Part shown: piece after piece, positions 11,340 through 24,922 of the stretch
How the letters are laid out: every line of letters starts with the position of its first letter
How positions within the stretch are numbered: position 1 is the first letter of the stretch
Source of the DNA: Alopecurus myosuroides
Taxonomy: Eukaryota; Streptophyta; Magnoliopsida; Poales; Poaceae
NCBI GenBank assembly: GCA_028641055.1
Contig: CM054060.1
Location: forward strand, 56,880,292-56,944,291
Length of the DNA: 64,000 bases
Direction: 5' to 3'
The notes under the pieces: generated by a model
Seen by the model: only the letters and a program-made list of their open reading frames with translations
Database searches by the model: none
What the model was told of the DNA's origin: nothing
Made by a program: the position numbers and the translations under genes

Positions 11340-12241
11340 TGATGCTTGCGTTGGGTTACCCCAAGAGGAGAGTGTGATGAGCACAGCGGTAGGAGTTTTC
11401 CCCTTAGTTAAGAACCAGGGTTATCAATCCAGTAGGAGAAAGAGAATCTTCGGAAGGTTGATGCCACTGACGGTGGTGCTGGCGCTTCACTGGTGTCAGC
11501 AACAACGTGGAACCTGCACACAACACAACCAAAATACTTTGCCCCAACGGTACAGTGAGGTTGTTAATCTCATCGGTCTTGCTGAAAACAAAGATTAAAC
11601 ATATAGTGTGGAAAACAGTGTATGCTTGCAGTAAGTAAGGAAAGAAGTAAGTAAGGAAAGCAGGAAACCCGTAGTCCAGGGATGAACTACTCACGCATCA
11701 CTCCGGAGGTAGGCATGGTGATGTAGAAGCCTCCGGTGACGATTTCCTCTCCGGCAGTGTGCCGGAAAACAGCTCCAGAACCCCCTGATCTAGGGTTGAC
11801 GACGACGGCGGCTGCGAAACTTTTTCGGGATTTTTGATCAGGTGCTTAGGGTTTTCCATCCCGGGGGATTAAATAGGCGAAAGGGCAGAGGCGGTGGAGG
11901 TCCAGGGGCCCCACACCACCCCCTGGCGCGGCCAAGGGGGGTCGCGCCACCCTATGGTGTGGGGCCCCTGATGCCCCTCTTCGTGTCCTCTTCGGTCTTC
12001 TGGATGCTTCCGGGGAAAATAGGACTTCCGGGCTTCAAACTTTCGAATTCCGAGAATATTTTCAGAACAACTTTTCTGAAACTAAAACAGCAGAAAACAG
12101 AGAAGTGGCTCTGTGGCATCTTGTCAATAGGTTAGTCCGGAAAATCAATAAAAATGACATAAAGAAGGGAGAAAACATGTAGCAATTGGCATAATATCAT
12201 CATGGAGCATCAGAAATTAGGGATACGTTTATGAAGTATCA
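11340..12241 (-). repeat. 3' LTR of element B, internally deleted
   Basis: It reads TGATACTTCATAAACG to GCAAGCATCA in minus orientation. It is 902 bp. Compared with the 5' LTR it lacks about 691 bp between 11667 and 11668, the segment present at 16724-17188 plus 29598-29823. It keeps about 57 bp near 11880 that the 5' copy has lost. Aligned parts differ by roughly one base in fifteen in the stretch I compared. Confidence 0.85.
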
Positions 12242-14951
12242 AGCATCCCCAAGCTTAGTTCCTACTCGTCCTCGAGTAGGTAAACGATAAAACAATAATT
12301 TCTGAGGTGACATGCTACTAACATAAACTTGATCAATCTAATGTAAAAGCATATGCACACTGAGATCATAAAACTTTAAACACAGGCATGATAAATAAAA
12401 CTTTAATAATAAAGCATAGCATTTACTTTGCATCACGAAGAGTAACTCAAATAAAGGATCATGAATAATAATGCAAAGAAAGGTAGACGTTTGTTTCAGG
12501 TATAGAGAAAGCATGCTAAAGTGGTATTTCGTTGTCCTTAAGAGTGGGTCAAAACATAAATGCCAAGACACCTTCAAAGTTCATGAGGAAGACTAGAACA
12601 AATAATTTAAGAACAAATGATATCACATCATGAAGTAATTATTGATGTTTATGGGACAAATTCACATAGAACTCAGAATGGCAAAAATGCTCTCAATTGT
12701 GCATAAAGTTAGAAGATGGAGACTCAACATAAAAGTAAAAAAAAAGTCCCTTCGCAGAGGGAAGCAGGGATTACTCATGTGCTAGAGCTTTTTATTTTAT
12801 TAAATAGAGGTATTAAAAGTTTGACATTTGTGGAGGAATGTTTATATTTTAGGAGGGGTGTATGCTAGTGTCAACGAATGGTAAACAAACAATACAGTAC
12901 GTCACAAGCCAACTGGATTCACAAGAGCGGCTCCCATGGTGAAGGACGCAACTGGTGTAGACCGTCATCCCTTTTTCTCTTTTGTTTATACAATTATGCT
13001 TTGACTGATATGATCAGGGTTAAAAATAGTGAAGAGAATTTGTTTGTATTAATTTGGGGCTGGGCACCCCGCTGCCAGCTCTTCTATCATTTGGATAAGA
13101 GGATGAAGCCACTAGTCTAGGGTGTGAAATCCAATCAACAAGTGAGATAAAGATTCTCTATTGACGTCCTCATGAGCAAAAACAAGAACAAAAAGCAGGA
13201 ATAATTTTGAAGGTTTTAAAGGTAACACATGAGCAATTTACTTGGAATGGCAGTTAAATACCACATGTAGGTAGGTAGGTATGGTGTACAGAATGGGAAA
13301 AACTTTGGTTTAAGAGAGTTTGGATGCACGAGTAGAGCTCATACTCTGTACAGGTGGAGGCTAGCAAAAGACTGGGAGCGACAAATCAAGAGAGCATAAG
13401 AGCCATAATCATGCATAGCGACATAAGCATCATTAATTAAAACATAAGCAGTATCATAAGTTCAAAAACTAACTGGTCATGGAGGCTATTCGTGACTGGG
13501 TTGTAGTCATAAACATGGTGTGAGGATGCGCCAAGTCAACCAAATAAACAATTCGAAAGAGAATACCATATATTGATGCTTTACTATGACAAACTCATGA
13601 ATCTTTCAATACATATTAAACACTCTCAGCTATTTGAGGCTATTCATGCTACTCAATAACCTCAATTCTTTAAAAGTAAAATAACATTTAGCATGACTAG
13701 TACTGTTATAAATTCTACTTCAAGCAGCAGTTTTCTTTCTCCCAACAAGCACCATACAAAACATGCTTTAAAAAAATACTCTTTATGATACAGCAAGAAA
13801 ACATGAGAGTACTCATATAAAACTATTAAAACTAACAACTCTAATAAGAGATGCATGCAAAACATGAGCTGAATAAATGCAGCAACCAAACAGAGACTAA
13901 GAATACAACGTATTCTCATGAAAAAGCGGAGCGTGTCACTCTCCAATAAAAGAATGCTGGGGTCCAAACAATCTTATTGAAAAATAAAAAAAACAAACTA
14001 AAATCAAAAGCAAAAGCAAACTGAAAACAAAAATAAAAGACGCTCCAAGTAAAGCACATAAGATGCGACCGAATAAAAATATAGTTTCACTATAAGTGAC
14101 CTGATAATTTGTTGATGAAGAAGGGGATGCCTTGGGCATCCCCAAGCTTAGACGCTTGAGAGTCTTCTTGGAATTTTCTTGGATGTACCACCGGGGCATC
14201 CCCAAGCTTAAACTTTTCACTCTTCTTGATCACATCATATCATCCTCTTCTCTTGACACTTGAAAACTTCCTTCACATCAAAATTCTCACAATCTTCATT
14301 AGCAACGCTAGTGCAATTGAAATAATAAGTTCATATGGTTCAGTTTCAACACAAGTCTAACACTCAAAAACACATTATCTACTGTCACAACTTCTTTAAA
14401 AACTCTTTTTCTCAAAAGAACACCAAAAGAAAGAGATTAAGATGCAAATGCGATAAATGGCAGAAATCTGTCAAAACAGAACAGCAGGTAAAGATCGATT
14501 TTCTTTAAAATCTTCTGTTGCTCAAATAAAATAGTGGTAAACTAAGAAAAGTTGCGTATATAACTCAGTATTAAGCACAAAAAAGATCAGTTCATTTTGA
14601 TTTTTTTGTGATTTTTAACGGAATTAACAGCGGACAGAAGAAATCTGCTTCTTGCGCAGAAATCTGAAATATAGTATCAACTTTCCACTAGAGGGTTTAC
14701 TTGGCTCAACAAAAACACAAAAGAAAAGATACAAATGGGTTGCTAAGGAAATAGAAAACACCCGGGTGCAAAACACACCAAAGAAAACAAAAAAAAATAG
14801 AATGAAAACAGAGAAATAAAACGGGTTGTCTCCCGGTAGCGCTTTTCTTTAACGCCTTTTAGGTAGGCATATAAAGCCAGAAAATGCTCACATAAGAAAT
14901 ATGAGTTAAGAAAAAGAGAGCATAAAGAATCTAGTATAAAACAAATTTAAG
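12242..14951 (-). other. Non-coding 3' block of element B
   Basis: No gene is seen. From the polypurine tract (near 12242-12256) out to about 14210 it aligns with the blocks of A, E and F. Landmarks: 'cccttcgcagaggg' hairpin (12748-12761), 'ggggctgggcacccc' (13056-13070), a perfect 9-bp-stem hairpin (14123-14143) and two internal copies of the polypurine motif (14137-14150 and 14197-14210). Confidence 0.7.
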
Positions 14952-16334
14952 TCACTTCCTATGCAAAGAAATCTTGTAAAGAAATAAATTAAAGAAGCTC
15001 AAAATAGAAATCATGGGAAGGTAGAACAAGAGCAACTTCAAAACTTTCAACAAAAAGAGAGATGTTTTAGTAACATGAAAATTCCTACAACCATATTTTC
15101 GTCTCTCATAATAATTTCCAGTAGCATCATAAACAAACTCAAAAACATAATTATCACATAAAGCATGCTTGTCATGGTTTAAAATCACACAATTCATATC
15201 AAGCTCAAAAATAGTGGGCTCAAAATTTAAAACCAGCTCCTCTTTTTTCCCACTTTTAGCAATAGAAAAACAAGATGATTGATCACTCATAAAAGGTATA
15301 TGACACATTATAGCAATCCTATTATCAGTAGCATTCTGATTTATAACATCAAGTAACATAGGACCATCATCAAGAGCATTATCATATAAATTTTCTAAGC
15401 GAACTTCCTCATTATCATGCATATCAATAGTTGGAATAAATAGAGGATTCTCATAGCATTTATCAAAGTAGCATGGATTATCATAAATAACAGTAGCAAT
15501 ATTATTCTCACAAGTTTTCATAGTAGTATCAAGATCACAAATATAGCAAGTATCAACTTCATCAAAAAGAGATATTTCAAAAGAATCAATAGGATCATCA
15601 CTTTCATCAAATAATGTATGAGTTAAAGAGTCACTATCATTGGGAGGTAGACATGGGTTCCATTCTTCCTCCTCTTGATCATCACTCTCCTCCTTTTTTT
15701 CATCCAAAGAGCTTCCAGATTCAGCAGTCTCTTCTTCCATAGGTTCATGCAGAGCATTAGTCTCTTCCTCAGGTTGAGAGCATTTATTAAGATATTCCAT
15801 TATGTAGTAATTACAATCCTTGTAATTATCAAAGCAATATTCAAGTATAGAATAAATCTCGTATTTATAAGGTGCATCATCAATACTTTAAAGTAAATAA
15901 GCAATTTCGAATGCACCCTTCCAAGCAATAAATTCTTCAATTTGTTCCACATCATATAATTCATAATTTTACTTAACATAAGAATATATGGTAACATTAT
16001 AATTATACTCACATTGAAAAGGGAGGTGTTTATACCTCCTACAGCAGCAAGATTTATCAAAGAAATAAGTAACATCATAATTAGAGCACAAGTTTTTAGC
16101 ATAGTCATGCAATTTATTAATTTGCTCCCATAAGTGTATCCCTTTTTGTAACAAGCGGTGTTCCTTATAATGTTTTTGTTGTTCATCTGTGAACCCACTT
16201 TGCCTATAAGATCTAGTTTCAAATACATCAAACATTGATACCAAGCATAATAAAGCAACTAGAATAAGAACTATTTTTTTGTGTTTTTGATATAAAAAAG
16301 CAAAACAAGACAAAAAAAACAAGACAATAAACAA
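14952..16334 (-). pseudogene. Unrecognised retrotransposon protein with two in-frame stops (element B)
   Basis: One frame runs from ATG 16334 to a stop at 14952, about 460 codons. It is cut by stops at about 15969 (..TIYSYVK, stop, NYELYDVEQIEEF) and about 15889 (EIAYLL, stop, SIDDAPYKYEI). Sense between the stops remains clearly protein-like, so these look like recent point mutations. The N-terminus has one hydrophobic segment (VLFFLSCFAFLYQ), then a Tyr/Cys/His-rich part (DKSCCCRRYKHLPFQCEYNY). The middle is acidic (EEEWNPCLPPNDSD) and repeats DNPC/ENP motifs. The C-terminus has a second hydrophobic stretch. I see no gag zinc knuckle, protease DTG/DLG or polymerase motif. The two membrane-like segments might hint at an envelope-like role, but that is weak. 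Confidence 0.6.
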
Positions 16335-16384
16335 AATAAAGAGGTTGAGAGTGAGAGACTCCCCTTGCCAGAAGACTTCCTTCT

Positions 16385-16401
16385 CCCTGGCAACGGCGCC
16401 A
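16385..16401 (-). promoter_or_regulatory. Primer binding site of element B
   Basis: In minus orientation TGGCGCCGTTGCCAGGG matches the tRNA-Asp 3' end with one mismatch. It lies 10 bp beyond the LTR end at 16412. Confidence 0.85.
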
Positions 16402-17188
16402 GAAAAATCCTTGATGCTTGCATTGGGTTACCCCAAGAGGAGGGTGTGATGAGCGCAGTGTTAGGAGTTTTCCCCTTAGTTAAGAACCAGGGTTATCAAT
16501 CTAGTAGGAGAAAGAGGATCTTCGGAAGGTTTATGCCACTAACGGTGGTGTTGGCGCTTCACCGTTGTCAGCAACAACGTGGAACCTGCACACAACACAA
16601 CAAAAATACTTTGCCCCAACGGTACAGTGAGGTTGTCAATCTCACCGGTCTTGCTGAAAACAAAGATTGAACGTATAGTGTGGAAAACAGTGTATGCTTG
16701 CAGTAAGTAAAGAAAGCAGGAAAATGTTGTGGTTTGTGTAACAGTGTGGAAAATGGACCGGGGTTCATAGTTTCACTAGTGGTGTCTCTCCATAAAAGAT
16801 AGCATGCTGGGTGAACAAATTACAGCTGGGCAATTGACAAATAGAGGTTGCACCGTAGTGCACAATATAACATGAAGATTATTATGATATTTAGTGTGGG
16901 CATTACAACAAGATACATAGACCAACATCCATATGCATCCATGACTAATAATCCACCCTCAGGTTATCATCCGAACACCCTTAGGTATTAAGTTGCAAGC
17001 AACAGATAATTGCATTAAACAAAGTGTGTAATGTAAGCAGTTATTATGCATGCGGGCACTCTCACTGCTGTTTTCTCCCTAATGACAACAACAAATCCTC
17101 CCCCTTCACGTTTTTGTCACTCGAGAAAGGCAACAAGGAGGCATGAACCCACTATCAAGCATAAATACTCCCTCTTGGAGTCACTAGC

Positions 17189-18519
17189 TGTTGGGAATAT
17201 GCCCTAGAGGCAATCATGTATGATGTAATTCCCACTGTATTCATAAAGTTATTAAGTTGTCCTTGTTTTGAACATCTGATATATGTCATTGAATATGTGA
17301 TTCGATTGTGGAACTATATATTCATGTTGTTCATACTAGATTGTCCTTGGTCATTTAGGTTGTGCTGGACACACACCCTAGACTAATGTGAGTGTTGGCT
17401 GATGACACGGTTCCACTTGTCATGGGCATGGTGATGCCATTCCAACGTTCACGGACTTGGCTAAAGAGTTTAGCAAGTCGGACTGACCCACATTGAGATG
17501 CAACGATCAAATCGTCATTTGCATGTCTCAATCAATGTAATCCTTAGACCTGAGGTTGTCGCACAATCCGAGTTGTGGATCACCGACTTAGGTTCTGTCA
17601 AACTTTGTTCTGTGACAAGGCAACTATAAAGGCAGAGTTCGGGTCGAATGAGAAGCAAGCTGCGTGATGTGGATAATCAAGATGGGATTTTGCCCCTCCA
17701 AATGGAGAGATATTCTCTGGGCCCTCTCGAGTGATATGATTCAGGAAGCATGGCCATGCGCGACTCAGTTAAGTGTTAACTGTGTCGGTTGACTAAGAGT
17801 TAGTCAGATGAATCACATGTCACAGATCGAGAAGAGAGTTGAGCTATTCAAGGGATGACGATAAATCGCCTATAGCTCTACAAGGTATATCGTGAGGCAA
17901 AAGGGACTAAGATGAATATCACATTGAAAGGTATGTCGTCATGACTCAATGGTACTTGGGAGTCGGCACGTTCTGCTAGGAGCCGCTACCGATTGATCGA
18001 TTGGGAGTTGGACTCCAATCGTGTCCAAGTCGCCATGAGCCTGCAGGGTCGCACACTTAAGAGCGGGAGCAAGTTTTGGTCGGGTTGGACCCGAACCGGA
18101 AATGGACTGGTTTTGTGAGTCGGACTCACAGAGGGAATGGGCCACAAGTGTTGTGAAGCCCATTACCATACGCTATATAAAGAGGGGCGCAGGTTGCCCA
18201 GCGGACACGTTAGCCCACTCTCCCATGCGTTGGGAACCCTAGCCCCACTCAGTCCAGCCGCCGCACCGGACCTAGCAGTCCGCCGTCGGAGCTCCTCCTC
18301 GTACGTGTGGATACCGGCAGAGGTGTTGTACGTTCAGCACTTCGACGTTCGAGGGATTGGATCGGCCGGACCGGATCGTGGGACTGCACTGCCCCGACGC
18401 GCTTCACCGATAATCCGCAACCGCGCGTCTAGTGGTAATCATCGTGGCCTTCTACCTCGGCTAGATCTTGGAAGTACCGCGTATGAAAAAGTTTTCGTTT
18501 ATCTCTACGCGTTCCAACA
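17189..18519 (+). repeat. 5' LTR of copia element C (1331 bp)
   Basis: TGTTGGGAATATGCCC to GCGTTCCAACA. It differs from the 3' copy (28262-29592) at 7 positions by my reading. A TATA box 'ctatataaag' begins at 18173. Confidence 0.95.
18173..18182 (+). promoter_or_regulatory. LTR promoter TATA box of element C
   Basis: 'ctatataaag' is followed by a GC-rich leader. An identical copy sits at the same offset in the 3' LTR (29246). Confidence 0.7.
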
Positions 18520-18520
18520 G

Positions 18521-18536
18521 TGGTATCAGAGCGGTA
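18521..18536 (+). promoter_or_regulatory. Primer binding site (initiator tRNA-Met) of element C
   Basis: TGGTATCAGAGCGGTA begins 2 bp after the LTR. It matches the usual tRNA-Met primer complement of plant copia elements. Confidence 0.9.
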
Positions 18537-19831
18537 GCTTCTGGTATTAGGCCCGAGATCCGTACATATGTGATATGTAGTTAGCGTTAGATGTGATCTA
18601 ATTGCTGTTTTGGTGGTCGGTCTATGAGATAGATCGGTTTTGTACAAGGTTGATTGGATCAATCGTACTCGGGGTTAATGGATGATCTGGTTTCCGTGAT
18701 CATACTGCTAAGGTCGTGAAACAACTTACCCCTACCGGTCGGTTTCCGCCATCGGGGTATACCGTGACACATAAATCCAGTTGCGGTGATCGAAGAACAA
18801 AGTGTTTGGTCGAATCGGAATACGGATCAGATTCGGGTAAAATCGTTTTATCTGATGAAGAAATCCATGATCGGAATGCAGATGAGATCTGCGTTTTCCG
18901 AAATCGTCGGGCGCCTTAGATGTCGTTGCGAGTTCACAACGCCGGTAGATATCGTATCTATGCATAACTTGTTTTTTGCAGGAAGTTGTGAATGGTATGG
19001 CTTATGTGCATGTGATGTGTGTAATCCATACATGATCTGCGTATCATGTTTATGTCAGCCGGCTGGAGCCTAGGTGCTGTCATTTTATTGTATAACGACC
19101 TGCGTGTCGGATTCTCTATGTAAATTTTGATTTACTAGCTAGTGTAGCTTGTTGGAGGACCCGGAAGGCATGCAAGTCGATGTACAAGTCGGCTACATGG
19201 AGCAAGATGGCACGTGACAAGAGTTGGCACGAGCCGACTTGCAAGCTTCATGGAGATGGAGATCACCATGAAGAGAGCCATACCATTTCACATTATAATT
19301 GCTTTATTTGTGTTATTGTTATGTCTCTATTTACCTCTATTTAGATAGTTGGTAGATTCTTTAATCCCTCAAAGAAGGTCTAGTCGGTCGCCCCGCCAGT
19401 GCTGCACCATCACAAGTCGGACATTCTTGGTAGTGGGCTCATGAAATTGAGGTGCTACCAATTCTTTCCGGTTAGGTGGGTTTGAGTCGGACTCTTACAA
19501 GCGGAAGCACTTGGTAATCTAGACGAGTCCATCACAACGGTTGTGGGGCTCGGGGCGAGGTAGGTTGGGAGCCGGGGCATGTGATGTCACCCAACTAACA
19601 GGAGTCGTATAGAGATACGATTGACAAGGTGTTGCCTACCTAGATCACTTGACGGCTAGCAGTGATGCTAAAGCTCACTAGTCGGCTTGCTTATTTAGGG
19701 TCTTGAATCACTTAGCAACCATCGGAGGGATGTTGGTTCTAGTGGGAGCATAAGTATTAAAGCGTTTAATATGCCTGCTCTTTTATGAATACATGTCTTA
19801 AGTGTTTTTGCGTATTTTCTGTTGTAGATCT
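18537..19831 (+). other. Untranslated leader of element C
   Basis: About 1.3 kb lies between the primer site and the gag start. It has no convincing long frame. It may hold packaging or dimerisation signals, but none can be identified by eye. Confidence 0.5.
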
Positions 19832-22819
19832 ATGGCACCTAGCAACCTTCCTCAGTTGTCCACGTTTGCGTTGAGTTCAATCCTAGAGAAAGATAAGCTT
19901 AATGGAACTAATTTCACCAACTGGTATCGTAATCTGAGGATAGTCCTCAAGCATGACAAGAAAGAACATGTTCTAGAAACTCCACTTCCAGAAGAGCCTG
20001 ATGATGATGCGACTGTCGCTGTCACAAATGCTTACCGTAAGACTAGAGATGAGTCTACGGAAATTAGCTGTCTTATGCTTGCACACATGGAACCGGACTT
20101 GCAGCAGCAGTTCGAGAATGTTGAGGCCTACGATATGATCGAAAGCCTCAAAAGTATGTTCCAGGCTCAAGCAAAGACTGAGAGGTATCAAGTCTCTCAA
20201 GCTTTGCTTGGCTGTAAGCTGAAAGACGGCGATCCACTGAGTCCGCATGTAATCAAGATGATTGGTTACATACAGTCTTTGAATCGGCTGGGCTTCCCAA
20301 TTAACGAAGAGTTCGCTACTGATATAATTCTGAACTCTCTTCCTAGTGCGTATGGTTCGTTCATCTCGAACTACCATATGCATGGTATGGATAAGAGTAT
20401 CACTGAATTACATGGGATGCTCAAAACGGCAGAGGCTGATATCAAGAAAGGCACCAGTCAAGTGTTGATGGTGCAGAATAAGGCTAAGTTCAAGAAGAGT
20501 TCTTGGACTAAGAAGAAGAAGGATAAGTCAGGAGGTAGCGCCCATGGCCCTGTCCAGAGTGCTCCCTCAAAGACTAAACCTTCTCCTACAGCCGGAGCCA
20601 ACTGCTTCTATTGCAAGCAAGATGGCCACTGGAAGAGGAACTGCACCAAGTATTTGGCTGACAGAGCCAAGAGTGGAGGTGTGACTTCCAACTCAGGTAC
20701 GCTTGTGTGCAATGTTATAGACATTTATCTTGCTGATGCGCCTAATAGTTCTTGGGTATATGATACCGGATCAGTTATTCACATATGCAACTCGTTGCAG
20801 GGACTGGTAAGAACTAGGAGCGTGGCAAGAGGAGAGGTTGACATTCGGGTCGGCAACAAGGCGAGAGTCGCTGCGTTGGAAGTCGGCACGATGCAACTTC
20901 ATTTACCTTCAGGATTTATTTTGGAACTAAATAATTGTTATTATGTTCCAGCACTTAGTCGAAACATTATTTCCGCCTCATGTTTGATGAGACAAGGTTA
21001 TGAGTCGAATATTAAGAATAATGGTTGTTTTTTATATTTGAAAGATATGTTTCATGGCTTTGCACCCGTTCAGAACGGGTTATTTATTTTAAATCTTGAT
21101 AGTGAATCAGTCTATAACATAAATGTTAAAAGGTTGAAACCAAATTATCTGAATATGACTTACTTTTGGCACTGTCGGCTTGGTCATATAAGTTGGAAGC
21201 GCATGAAGAAGCTCTATGATGATGGACTTCTAACTTCGTTTGACTTAGAGTCATTCGAGACATGCGAATCATGCCTACTAGGCAAGATGACCAAGACACC
21301 TTTTGCAAGGAGTTGTGAAAGGGCGTCCGACTTGTTGGAACTAATACATAGTGATGTATGTGGACCAATGAGCACGACAGCCAGAGGTGGTTATGAGTAC
21401 TTCATTACCTTCACTGATGATTTGAGTAGGTATGGATATATCTATTTAATGGAACACAAGTCGGAAGCCTTTGAAAAGTTCAAGGAATTCCAGAGTGAGG
21501 TACAGAATCAGCTCGGCAAGAAAATAAAGTTTCTACGGTCGGACCGTGGAGGCGAGTACATGAGCCATGAGTTTGATGACCATCTAAAGAGCTGTGGAAT
21601 AGTTCCTCAACTCACTCCGCCAGGTACACCGCAGAGAAACGGTGTATCGGAACGGAGAAATCGGACCTTGTTGGACATGGTACGATCAATGATGAGTCGG
21701 ACAGATCTACCTTTATCATTTTGGGGTTATTGTCTAGAAACTGCAGCTTTCACACTAAACAGAGTACCATCAAAGTCAGTAGAGAAGACACCACATGAGA
21801 TGTGGACTGGTAAAAATCCAAGTTTGTCTTTTCTTAAGATTTGGGGTTGTGAGGCATTTGTCAAGCGACTTCAGTCGGACAAGCTCACGCCCAAGTCGGA
21901 TAAGTGTATTTTCGTGGGGTATCCGAGGGAAACCTTGGGGTACTACTTCTACAACCGGGAAGAGGGCAAAGTGTTTGTCGCTCGGAATGGTGTCTTCCTT
22001 GAGAAAGAGTTTCTCAGTCGGGAAGTCAGTGGGAGCACGGTGCAACTCGAAGAAATTCGAGAAGAACCAGCTAGGGGCGAGTCGGCAATGGCCTTGGAGG
22101 CTGAGCCGGTCGTGGTACCTACACCGGTTATAGCACCTGAACCTCGGAGATCTGCCAGATTACAGAGTGCTCGAGATGTTTTACTGTTAGACAGTAATGA
22201 GCCGGCAACTTATTCGGAAGCGATGGTGGGATCTGATTCCGAATCATGGCTTGGAGCCATGAGATCCGAGTTAAAGTCCATGGATGAAAACCAAGTTTGG
22301 AATTTGGTTGATCTGCCTGACGGTGCAAGACCCGTCGAGTGCAAATGGGTCTTTAAGAAGAAAATTGATATGGATGGAAATATTTCCGTCTATAAAGCAC
22401 GACTTGTCGCGAAGGGGTTCCGACAGGTTCAAGGAGTTGACTACGATGAGACCTTCTCGCCCGTAGCGATGCTTAAATCAATTCGGATCATGTTAGCCAT
22501 AGCAGCCTATTTCGACTATGAGATATGGCAGATGGATGTCAAGACGGCTTTCCTTAATGGAAATTTAACTGAGGACGTGTATATGATACAGCCCGAAGGT
22601 TTTGTCGATCCAGCTAACGCTGACAAGGTATGCAAACTTCAGAAATCCATTTATGGGTTGAAGCAAGCATCTCGGAGTTGGAACATTCGCTTTGATGAGG
22701 TAGTCAAATCGTTTGGCTTCATCAAGAGCGATCATGATTCTTGTTTATACAAGAAGTTTAGTGGGAGCAAAGTAAATTTTCTAATCTTATATGTGGATGA
22801 CATATTACTGATTGGAATT

Positions 22820-24614
22820 TGTCGCACCCTGATTTCTAGGGGATACTCACCGTACGAACTGGATAGCAGATGCTTGGATTATGGGGCATAACTGCTCCCA
22901 CGTCCCAGCTTCCTGGTAGGCCTGCGCTTATGCGCGACAACACAAGCCCTGCTATTCCACCGTCGATGTAAACTATCCACTAGAGATCAAAGGCACTTCC
23001 GTCGACGTACTTCAAACCATACACACATGGTACGTCAACAGCGTTGAACAACTGATATCACAACAAATCTCTACGACACAAAAGATTGAAATAAGGTTGC
23101 AAAAGGCTCTCATTAGAGCAGAGATAGCAAATACAATCATTCAGAGGGCACCTGCCCCAACAATACATCATTACAATACAGCGGAAGCATTCAACATGTC
23201 TGAGTACAGACAAGAACCAAATAGGCCTAAGAGGCCGGAAACAAACAGACGGAGCCCATCCACGAAGTCTCGGATCCTGCCCGGGTCCGCTATCTACTCG
23301 TCAGCAGCCTCGTCATACTCCACGTAGTAGCCACCATGTAGATCCTCGGAAAACGTAGGTCTGCGGAAACCACAGCCCCAAAGGGGTCAGTACATAAACG
23401 TACTGGCAAGCAAGACTCACAGTTCACCAAAGTGTAACCCGTCAACACCAAGCACAGATGCTTTGGGTTCAACGGAAGGAAAGGGATGTAAAAGATGCGG
23501 CAACTGGCTGCGCTAACCCACTACAGAGATTCTACCACATCCGGCTAGCAGAAAGGAGATAAGATCGGGGATTGTAACCAACTGAAAGATAACTTCAAAC
23601 AAACCCATCCTGGATCTCGCCCCTTATCCAAAGAAGCAATCCGAGGATAACTCACACCGTGGTATTAAGATGGGTCAAGTTATTGTGTGAATAACCTATT
23701 ACTAGTCAAGTTATTAAGCATTGGGTGTAACATGATTGATCATTAAGTTGAAGTTGTCCTGAGTACTTGTTAGCCAGTACTTTCACCAAGTAATCCATAA
23801 CCGCGGAAAACACGGCTTCTCGAGAAGATTTACCCTGCAGGGGTGCACCATAGTAACCGTACACGCATGAATAACCCGCCAGATGGGAAATCACCCCACC
23901 AAGCGGGGTACTCAACACAACCAACCTTTCTTCGCATCAAGCCCAAAGCACCGCGTGCTGTGCGTGCGCGGCTAATCGAGCCCCACGAAGAAAAGGGGAC
24001 CCTCATAGCACTGGAAGACCACGCCGCCCTAAATGCCGACTACAAAAGTTCCACCCTGGCGCCAAGGGTTCGTACCTGCATATGATGCAGCAAATGGAAC
24101 ACCCGAACTAGTACGGCGATTTGGACGAGATGCGAATCGAGTCAGTTGAGGGGGGCGCCCATACTCGCTTCCCACATGCGGGTAGTGCGCTCATCATGGA
24201 TCAGTAGACAAGACCCTTTTCCTAATTAGGGGGTCGACACTAGCAGGCCTCAAAACCACAAAGGGCCTCCTGCCGGTGCCTTATCATCAAATTATTATTA
24301 ACAGTAGCATTAACAGGATTGATTGATTAATGGTTTGGGTAAACCAACAAATTAAGGAGTTATCAACAAGGAATAAAATGGAACAATTTGGTTGTTTTCA
24401 CTTGTTATTTTTATTCCAAAAGTTGTAACAGAACAAGTATGAAAACATTGTTTGAGTAAGGTTTGAATTTGAGTTGTGAAAACAGTGGAAAACAAATGCA
24501 ACAATTTAGAAACAAAAGCAAACAACATGGAAACAATATGATGACATGATGCAATACTTAAATAAACAAGAAATCAATCATTCTAAGGGGAGTTTTCATA
24601 CTTGGGATGTTACA
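22820..24614 (-). repeat. 3' LTR of element D (1795 bp)
   Basis: Same length as 25473-27267 and, read line by line, no difference was found. The short reading frames on both strands are duplicated in the other LTR and are not considered genes. Confidence 0.93.
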
Positions 24615-24883
24615 AAACGCCCCCCCTTGAAGGAATCGCGCCCCGAGATTCCTACTGAGAAAAGAAAAGGTCCGGAAACTTCTTGGGAAGATCTTCTTGA
24701 GTTGTGTCACGTGAAACACATCGTGCACATTGGATAGACGTCAGGGAATTTGCAAACCACCGGAACATTTTCAAGTAAAGGGAGAGGTTTTGTATTGAGG
24801 GTGTATAGCTGGATAGAATTTGACTCATTTGGAGAATAGATTATCTGGAATGTGTTGATTCAGTAGGTGGGAGGCATACTAAA

Positions 24884-24922
24884 ATCAACAACAACAACAA
24901 CAACAACAATAACAACAACAAC
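24884..24922. repeat. CAA trinucleotide microsatellite
   Basis: About 12 units of caa with one 'taa' interruption, inside D. On the minus strand this is a TTG tract. Confidence 0.9.

Noticed and set aside
15800..16258. 152-codon hydrophobic minus-strand frame
   Set aside because: The other frame of the same strand gives a more protein-like sequence continuous with the frame at 14952-15800, so this one is a shadow.
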